This document shows positions 5,883 through 10,505 of a stretch of 10,505 bases of DNA, in pieces. The notes below the pieces were generated by a model. That model searched no databases. It had not been told where the DNA came from and saw nothing but the letters and a program-made list of their open reading frames with translations. The stretch is taken from the NCBI GenBank assembly GCA_019747455.1, contig JAIEQT010000175.1, positions 1 through 10,505 of the forward strand. The letters run 5' to 3'. The translations under genes were made by a program, and so were the position numbers. Position 1 is the first letter of the stretch. The number at the start of each line of letters is the position of its first letter. This DNA comes from Chitinophagaceae bacterium (GTDB lineage Bacteria; Bacteroidota; Bacteroidia; Chitinophagales; Chitinophagaceae).

Positions 5883-7086
5883 ATACCATCCATCCCATAA
5901 GTAAAACCACTGTCCAGCCCGCAATATGCATCCATATCGGGTGGCTATGATCTTGCATAATTCTTTTTTTGCTGGCACCAATAAGTATGATAGCAAGGGC
6001 AATTGGTAAAATGAGTCCATTAATATAACCTGCAGCAAGCAATAATGAAATCGGTTTGCCAATAAGTATAAAAATACTTGTGCAGATAATAATAAATAAA
6101 GAGATAAATGCCCGTTCATTTTTTTGAATAAAGGGATGAAAAGTTTTAAAAAAAGAAATAGCAGTATAAGAGGCCCCTACAACAGAAGAAAGGGCAGCAC
6201 TCCACAATACCAACCCAAAAATGCGCAATCCCATATTCCCGGCCGCCTGCTGAAATACGGTTGCAGCAGGGTTTTCAGCAGATAGCATTGTGCCCGAGGT
6301 AACTACACCAACAGTTGCTAAAAATAAAGTGTACCGCATAATACCTGAAATAGCAATACCACTGATTGCACTTTTGTTTACTTCCGACTCACTATTTTTT
6401 CCACTTATTCCTGCGTCCAATAAACGATGTGCACCCGAAAACATAAGATAGCCGCCAACGGTTCCACCAACAATAGTTATGATGGCTTTACCGCTCCATT
6501 GTATAGGGATCACAGTATGTTGTAATGCTTCTAAAACAGGTGGATGTGCTTCCCAGGCAATGAAAATAGTGAGACCAATTTTTAGGATACCCAATGTTTT
6601 AGTGAATTGATCGAGCATGCTGCCAATCTCCTTCCACCAAAATAGGGCGAGAGATAACGTACCACTAATCAATGCACCTTGCTCATAACTAATGCCGAAT
6701 AATACATTCATACCTAATCCGCAGCCCGCTATATTCCCGATATTAAATGCAAACCCACCAAATACGATTAATACGGAAAGTAAATAGCCCAAACCGGGTA
6801 ATACTTTATTAGCGAAATCTTGCGCCCGTAAATTTGTGAGGGTAAGTATCCGCCAAGTATTGAGCTGAGCGCCAATATCTATTAACGATGAAAGTAAAAT
6901 TACAAACCCAAAGTTGGTAAGCAACTCCTTTGTGAATACGGTGGTTTGTGTAAGAAAACCCGGACCGATAGACGAGTTAGCCATTAAAAAAGCAGCTCCT
7001 AAGCCTACCCCACCAATAGATGGTATTTTAAACCGTTTGAATGGCAATATTATTCGCTTTAAAAGTTTGATGAATTTTTTTTGCAA
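5875..7086 (-). CDS. NRAMP-fold permease of the 5-oxoprolinase operon
   Basis: A polytopic membrane protein of up to 403 residues with about eleven hydrophobic segments, related to the NRAMP family and most like the permeases encoded beside pxpA homologues (YcsG in Bacillus subtilis). The TM1 region has GPGFLTQTTVFT, but where metal-transporting NRAMPs have DPGN this protein has TKEL. The MPH motif of TM6 is also absent; the matching stretch reads GGYLMFSGAHRLLDAG. I infer transport of 5-oxoproline or a related compound rather than a metal. The start is uncertain because no ATG precedes TM1. TTG 7086 is the outer limit and overlaps pxpA by 59 bp; TTG 7047 gives a 390-residue protein, a 20-bp overlap and a length before TM1 that fits relatives better. 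ATG 6984 would cut into TM1. It is the last gene of the operon, and its 3' end overlaps mnmH by 8 bp. Confidence 0.85.
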   Translation of the reverse strand: MQKKFIKLLKRIILPFKRFKIPSIGGVGLGAAFLMANSSIGPGFLTQTTVFTKELLTNFGFVILLSSLIDIGAQLNTWRILTLTNLRAQDFANKVLPGLGYLLSVLIVFGGFAFNIGNIAGCGLGMNVLFGISYEQGALISGTLSLALFWWKEIGSMLDQFTKTLGILKIGLTIFIAWEAHPPVLEALQHTVIPIQWSGKAIITIVGGTVGGYLMFSGAHRLLDAGISGKNSESEVNKSAISGIAISGIMRYTLFLATVGVVTSGTMLSAENPAATVFQQAAGNMGLRIFGLVLWSAALSSVVGASYTAISFFKTFHPFIQKNERAFISLFIIICTSIFILIGKPISLLLAAGYINGLILPIALAIILIGASKKRIMQDHSHPIWMHIAGWTVVLLMGWMVFK

Positions 7087-7738
7087 AGTTTAAGGCTTGA
7101 TCATTATCGCCATGTAAACATATGGTATCGGCTCTTTTTTTATTGCTGTTACGAACAAATTGCATAGCTTGTTCAATGGCTATATTTTCATCATCTATGA
7201 TCGCATTGGGTTCTGTTCTTGGAACCAAATAACCATCATCGGTATATCGCCTGTCGGCAAAAACTTCTGCTGCTGTTTGTAATCCTGCTTTAGCTACCTC
7301 ACTAATTAAGTAGCTATTGCTTAATCCATATACAATAAGACTGCTATCAATTTCTTTAACGGCTCTCGCGATCGTTTTACTGATATTTATATCTCTTGCC
7401 GCCATATTATATAATGCCCCATGTGGTTTTACATGATGCATAATGGCACCTTCCGCTTGGCACCAATAGCGAATTAAGGTAATTTGATTAACTAACAAAT
7501 CGAATAATTCATCTTCGGGTAGCTGCATCTCTTTTCTGCCAAAATTTTCGATATCTCTAAAACTGGGGTGTGCCCCAATGGCCACACCATATTTTTTACA
7601 TAAACAAATCGTATGGTGTATGATTTCGCTTGAACCTGCATGCTCTCCGCAACTAATATTAGCACTTGAAATATATGGCATCAGGGCTTCATCATGCGGA
7701 AAGCCCTCTCCCAAATCGCAATTCAAATCAATATGCAT
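7028..7738 (-). CDS. pxpA: 5-oxoprolinase subunit A (LamB/YcsF family)
   Basis: A 236-residue subunit of the prokaryotic ATP-dependent 5-oxoprolinase, which opens 5-oxoproline to L-glutamate at the cost of ATP together with PxpB and PxpC. Family motifs appear in order: MHIDLNCDLGEGF at the N-terminus, SANISCGEHAG (about 25-35), IGAHPSFRD, HHVKPHGALYN, EVFADRRYTDDGYLVPR and CLHGDN near the C-terminus. The His and Asp residues in these motifs belong to the presumed metal and substrate site. The start is ATG 7736-7738, which directly precedes the first conserved strand and overlaps the end of pxpC by 11 bp; the longer open frame upstream lies within pxpC and is not part of the gene. One deviation is CGEHAGS where relatives usually have CG(F/Y)HAGD. 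The length is close to the family norm of about 245-255. Confidence 0.95.
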   Translation of the reverse strand: MHIDLNCDLGEGFPHDEALMPYISSANISCGEHAGSSEIIHHTICLCKKYGVAIGAHPSFRDIENFGRKEMQLPEDELFDLLVNQITLIRYWCQAEGAIMHHVKPHGALYNMAARDINISKTIARAVKEIDSSLIVYGLSNSYLISEVAKAGLQTAAEVFADRRYTDDGYLVPRTEPNAIIDDENIAIEQAMQFVRNSNKKRADTICLHGDNDQALNFAKKIHQTFKANNIAIQTV

Positions 7739-8705
7739 GAAAGTGTTCTTTAATTCGTAAGGTACATGCTTGTTGTAGTATTTGCAAATGATGATGTTGT
7801 TCAATCCATTTTTTTTCTGCATCTTCCACAGAGATCATTTGAATGGTAAAAGGTTTATTAAAAGATTGTTGAGCCAGTGAAGCAAAGGAAGAAGTGCAAA
7901 TATTGGCTATGCGGGCATATCCACCAGTAGTTTGATGATCGGCCATTAACACTATTGGCGCCTTATTGGGGGGTAGTTGTATCGTACCTCTGGTAACAGC
8001 CGAAGAAGTTATTTCAGCGGCATCTATTTTTCCGAAATTTCCTCCACTTAATCGATAACCCATTCTGTCACTATTCGAAAGAATGGTAAACTGTTGATCC
8101 TTCCACCAATGCATGGATCCCTCTTTAGTAGGTATCGATTCCGGGGCCAAAGTGCAGTATATGGTGGAGGTATAAAAATCACTAACATTGGCTTGCCAGG
8201 GCATAATCATTACATTTTCTTGTACATAGCTTTTTTGCTCGTTTCGAAAAGAAATGATATCACCCGTTTTTAAATCATCTCCATATAAACCACCGGCACC
8301 AACTTTTTTATGCGTACTATAACTGCCCAACCAATCGTGTAATCGGAAACCACCCTGTACAGCTAAATAACCAAAATTGCCCTGTATTTTTTTTGTAAAA
8401 CGAATAGTTGTTTCTGCGGGTATAAAAATGGGTCGGTTAATAGGAATGATTTTATTGTTGATGGTAGCACCAAAATCGGCCCCACTTAAACTAATAAACG
8501 TGTTATGGTGAAAATAAAAATCCGGTGCGGGAAATACGAACTCTATTGCTGCTTCGGTTAACGGATTACCCAAAAGGGCGTTGGCAATACGCAAAGCAGG
8601 TATATCCATAGCGCCGGTAGGATTTATACCAAGTGCTTGAAAACCGAACCGCCCTTCATCTTGTATGGTACATCCGGGTTTTGATTTAATGATGGAGATA
8701 CTCAT
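7728..8705 (-). CDS. pxpC: 5-oxoprolinase subunit C (KipA/biotin-dependent carboxyltransferase-like)
   Basis: A 325-residue subunit of 5-oxoprolinase, formerly annotated as KipA or as an allophanate-hydrolase subunit 2/biotin-dependent carboxyltransferase domain protein. The N-terminus IIKSKPGCTIQDEGRFGFQ is the family signature, followed by GAMDIPALRIANALLGN, GGFRLHDWLGSYSTH, NSDRMGYRLSG (about 205-220) and ADHQTTGGYARIA near residue 255, all conserved in PxpC. The ATG overlaps the stop of pxpB in an ATGA arrangement (4 bp), and the stop overlaps pxpA by 11 bp, so translation of the three subunits is probably coupled, which suits a stoichiometric complex. The full length agrees with the family. 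Confidence 0.95.
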   Translation of the reverse strand: MSISIIKSKPGCTIQDEGRFGFQALGINPTGAMDIPALRIANALLGNPLTEAAIEFVFPAPDFYFHHNTFISLSGADFGATINNKIIPINRPIFIPAETTIRFTKKIQGNFGYLAVQGGFRLHDWLGSYSTHKKVGAGGLYGDDLKTGDIISFRNEQKSYVQENVMIMPWQANVSDFYTSTIYCTLAPESIPTKEGSMHWWKDQQFTILSNSDRMGYRLSGGNFGKIDAAEITSSAVTRGTIQLPPNKAPIVLMADHQTTGGYARIANICTSSFASLAQQSFNKPFTIQMISVEDAEKKWIEQHHHLQILQQACTLRIKEHFHAY

Positions 8706-9412
8706 AACATTTTCTCCTTTTCTATTTCGTAAAATCTTTCCAGCGTAATCGGTATAAACTTAACTTGGTTTCCCGGAGATAGTAAAGAAGGTTGCTCTTT
8801 TTCTACATTAAAAATGGTAAGAGGGGTTCTTCCAATAATTTGCCACCCTCCGGGAGATAGAAGTGGATAAATACCTGTTTGCGCTCCCGCGATACCAATG
8901 CTGCCTGCGGCAATTTGTTGAGAAGGATTTTTTTTGCGGGGGTATTGAATGCTTTCGTCAACAGATCCCATATAGGGGAAACCGGGTAAAAATCCCAGCA
9001 TATACACTTTGTATATTCGGTTACTGTGTATTTCAATAATCTTGTCGATACTAAGTTTTAGTTGCTCAGATAAAAATCCTAAATCGGCCCCGAATAAAGG
9101 ATCATAGCAAGCCGGTATCTCAATTGTTTGTTGGTTTGTATAAGAAGTGGCATTAAAATCAACCTTCAACTGAGTAAGTGTGTTAGATACCCATGCTGCG
9201 ATAGAGCCCTTTTTCACAACGGCAGATAGGGTTGTAATACTATAGTATACAGTTACACTGTTATATGCAGGAACGAGTTCCAATACCCACGAAAAATGAG
9301 CTGCTTCCACAGCTCTGGTATATGCCATTACACGTTCATGTACGTCTATACTAATCCCCCAACCCAACTGAACTACCACAGCATGCTCCCCTAATGTATA
9401 TGTTTGTATCAA
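8702..9412 (-). CDS. pxpB: 5-oxoprolinase subunit B (KipI family)
   Basis: A 236-residue first gene of the operon, in the KipI/PxpB family (allophanate hydrolase subunit 1 fold). KipI was first described in Bacillus subtilis as an inhibitor of a sporulation kinase; with PxpA and PxpC alongside, 5-oxoprolinase is the better supported role. Signatures are LGEHAVVVQLG at the N-terminus, VPAYNSVTVYY, MLGFLPGFPYMG (about 138-149) and GAQTGIYPLLSPGGWQIIGR (about 175-194). No ATG is available: TTG 9412 gives MIQTYTLGEHAV, which aligns well with the usual family N-terminus, so a TTG start is likely. No strong -7 box was found upstream on this strand. It is divergent from the antiporter gene with 54 bp between starts. 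Confidence 0.93.
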   Translation of the reverse strand: MIQTYTLGEHAVVVQLGWGISIDVHERVMAYTRAVEAAHFSWVLELVPAYNSVTVYYSITTLSAVVKKGSIAAWVSNTLTQLKVDFNATSYTNQQTIEIPACYDPLFGADLGFLSEQLKLSIDKIIEIHSNRIYKVYMLGFLPGFPYMGSVDESIQYPRKKNPSQQIAAGSIGIAGAQTGIYPLLSPGGWQIIGRTPLTIFNVEKEQPSLLSPGNQVKFIPITLERFYEIEKEKML

Positions 9413-9452
9413 GATGTTTTTATCTTAAGCGTAGAATGATAAATATATATAA

Positions 9453-9460
9453 TAGTTTTG
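9453..9460 (+). promoter_or_regulatory. Probable -7 box of the ChaA-like antiporter gene
   Basis: TAGTTTTG is an exact match to TAnnTTTG and ends 6 nt before the ATG at 9467, again implying a very short or absent leader. It follows an AT-only run of about ten bases. A -33 TTG is not obvious. Confidence 0.5.
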
Positions 9461-9466
9461 AGCATT

Positions 9467-10505
9467 ATGCAGCCTACTTTGAATACCCCTTCCCTTAAAA
9501 AAGTTATCACGGCAATCGCTATACCGATTTTAGCCGTTGGCTGTTTTGGTTTACATCATTATATCAATGGTCCATTGATGATGTTGGCTAGTGTTTTTTT
9601 TCTTTTTGCTACTGTCATGAGCTCAGTACATCATGCAGAAATAATTTCCGCAAAAATTGGAGAACCATTTGGTGCTTTGGTTTTAGCATTATGTGTAACA
9701 ATTATTGAATCGTCGATTATTTTATCTATGATGTTTGCAGGAGGTGAAAATGTTTCTTCTTTAGCCAGGGATACCGTTTTTGCTGCTTTGATGATTATCT
9801 TAACAGGTATGTGCGGGTTAACACTTTTTATAGGTGGCCTGAAATATCGGGAACAATTTTTTGGTTCGTTGGGTGTTACATCTATTCTTACTGTGCTTGT
9901 AGCTATTTGTGTGCTAACGCTTATACTTCCCAACTATACTGTATCAATTCCCGGACCTTATTATTCTGAAAAGCAGTTGACATTTGTAGCTATTATCACT
10001 TTTTTATTGTACTTATCTTTTTTATTTGTTCAAAATATCCGGCATAGGAATGATTTTGTTACCGAAGAAGAACTGCAAGAAGTGCATGATAAACCGGATA
10101 AGAAAACAACCTGGTTAAGTGCTATTTTGCTACCGGTTAATTTAACGGCTGTAGTTTTATTGGCCGAGTCTTTAGCACCGGGCTTAGAGGCATGGATTCA
10201 TAAAATGGGGGCCCCACCTGCTTTATCAGGAATCATAATTGCTTGTGTTGTGTTACTTCCTGAGGGCATATCAGCAGTAAAAGCGGCTTTAGCGAATAAA
10301 ATGCAAAAAAGCTTGAACCTTTCTTTAGGCTCGGCCTTGGCAAGTATAAGCTTAACCATTCCGGTAGTGGCCTCGGTTTCATTATGGATGCACCTGCCCT
10401 TAGAACTGGGTATTCGTACCGATTCTTCCGTCATATTTTTACTATCACTCTTCACCATTATCCTTTCCCTTAGTAAGGGTAGAACAAATGTTTTACAGGG
10501 CCTGA
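9467..10505 (+). CDS. ChaA-like Ca2+(Na+)/H+ antiporter, 3' end missing
   Basis: The frame is open from ATG 9467 to the right window edge (346 codons seen). It encodes a multi-pass membrane protein of the cation/Ca2+ exchanger superfamily, ChaA type, expected to expel Ca2+ or Na+ in exchange for protons. Two internally related repeats carry the family's acidic residues: HHAEIISAKIGEPFGALVLA followed by CVTIIESS (about 55-82), and LLPEGISAVKAALANKM with NLSLGSALASISLTIPVVA (about 264-302). A charged cytoplasmic loop (about 192-220, rich in Glu, Lys and Asp) joins the halves. Family members are about 360-370 residues, so only a short C-terminal piece should be missing. Which ion it prefers cannot be told from this sequence. 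Confidence 0.88.
   Translation, partial: MQPTLNTPSLKKVITAIAIPILAVGCFGLHHYINGPLMMLASVFFLFATVMSSVHHAEIISAKIGEPFGALVLALCVTIIESSIILSMMFAGGENVSSLARDTVFAALMIILTGMCGLTLFIGGLKYREQFFGSLGVTSILTVLVAICVLTLILPNYTVSIPGPYYSEKQLTFVAIITFLLYLSFLFVQNIRHRNDFVTEEELQEVHDKPDKKTTWLSAILLPVNLTAVVLLAESLAPGLEAWIHKMGAPPALSGIIIACVVLLPEGISAVKAALANKMQKSLNLSLGSALASISLTIPVVASVSLWMHLPLELGIRTDSSVIFLLSLFTIILSLSKGRTNVLQGL

Noticed and set aside
5835..6119. Minus-strand frame of about 94 codons overlapping the permease gene
   Set aside because: It overlaps the permease in another frame of the same strand; the permease frame carries the family motifs.
7739..7822. Extended N-terminus of PxpA
   Set aside because: These 28 residues lie in the pxpC coding sequence in another frame, and family members start at the MHIDLNCD-like strand.
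9411..9426. Hairpin AAGAT-N6-ATCTT at the pxpB start
   Set aside because: The stem is only 5 bp with one G-C pair, and chance is likely in AT-rich DNA.
9631..10458. Open frames on the minus strand at 9631-9933 and 10198-10458
   Set aside because: They are antisense to a well-supported antiporter gene with clear family motifs, and their translations show no recognisable features.
1..10505. tRNA, rRNA, riboswitch or insertion sequence
   Set aside because: I scanned for cloverleaf-like stretches, transposase motifs and long terminal repeats and found none; almost all bases are covered by protein genes.

Overview
This 10.5 kb window looks like the chromosome of a member of the Bacteroidota, probably of the Chitinophagales/Sphingobacteriales type. 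The evidence is indirect. The DNA is AT-rich, ribosome binding sites are weak, several starts have the Bacteroidota -7 box (TAnnTTTG) just upstream, and there is a small lipoprotein and a secreted macroglobulin-like protein. No marker gene that fixes the genus is visible. Gene packing is extremely tight: the longest stretch without a gene is 67 bp, convergent gene pairs overlap at their 3' ends, and divergent pairs share 21-67 bp.

Layout. (1) 1-490, minus: 5' part of an exported protein with a likely MG2 (macroglobulin-like) domain. (2) 558-1817, plus: a class I/II PLP-dependent aminotransferase. (3) 1814-2187, minus: a 41-residue lipoprotein followed 2 nt later by an 81-residue protein of unknown function. 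(4) 2209-4268, plus: a MurG-like glycosyltransferase and an EamA/DMT-family permease. (5) 4255-4746, minus: a SixA-type histidine phosphatase, divergent from (6) 4782-5882, plus: tRNA 2-selenouridine synthase (mnmH/selU). (7) 9412 down to 5875, minus: a four-gene operon pxpB-pxpC-pxpA-transporter, in which each gene overlaps the next. (8) 9467 to the window end, plus: a ChaA-like Ca2+(Na+)/H+ antiporter, cut off by the window edge.

How the genes work together. PxpA, PxpB and PxpC are the three subunits of the prokaryotic ATP-dependent 5-oxoprolinase, which returns 5-oxoproline (pyroglutamate) to glutamate. The fourth gene is an NRAMP-fold permease that has lost the family's metal-binding motifs, so it more likely carries 5-oxoproline or a related solute than a metal. 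The other genes look like unrelated housekeeping functions.

The most unusual feature is a pair of related palindromic elements built from degenerate 7-bp units (WTNCGRG in the left arm, the reverse complement in the right arm). They lie inside the coding sequences of two unrelated genes, the glycosyltransferase (2946-3031) and mnmH (5403-5485). Both are read through in frame, and both encode the shared peptide RNPQPA. They resemble in principle the in-frame palindromic elements known from Rickettsia, but the heptamer architecture is different. Most units are free of stop codons in all six frames, and because 7 and 3 share no factor every frame of a perfect array encodes the same cyclic heptapeptide.
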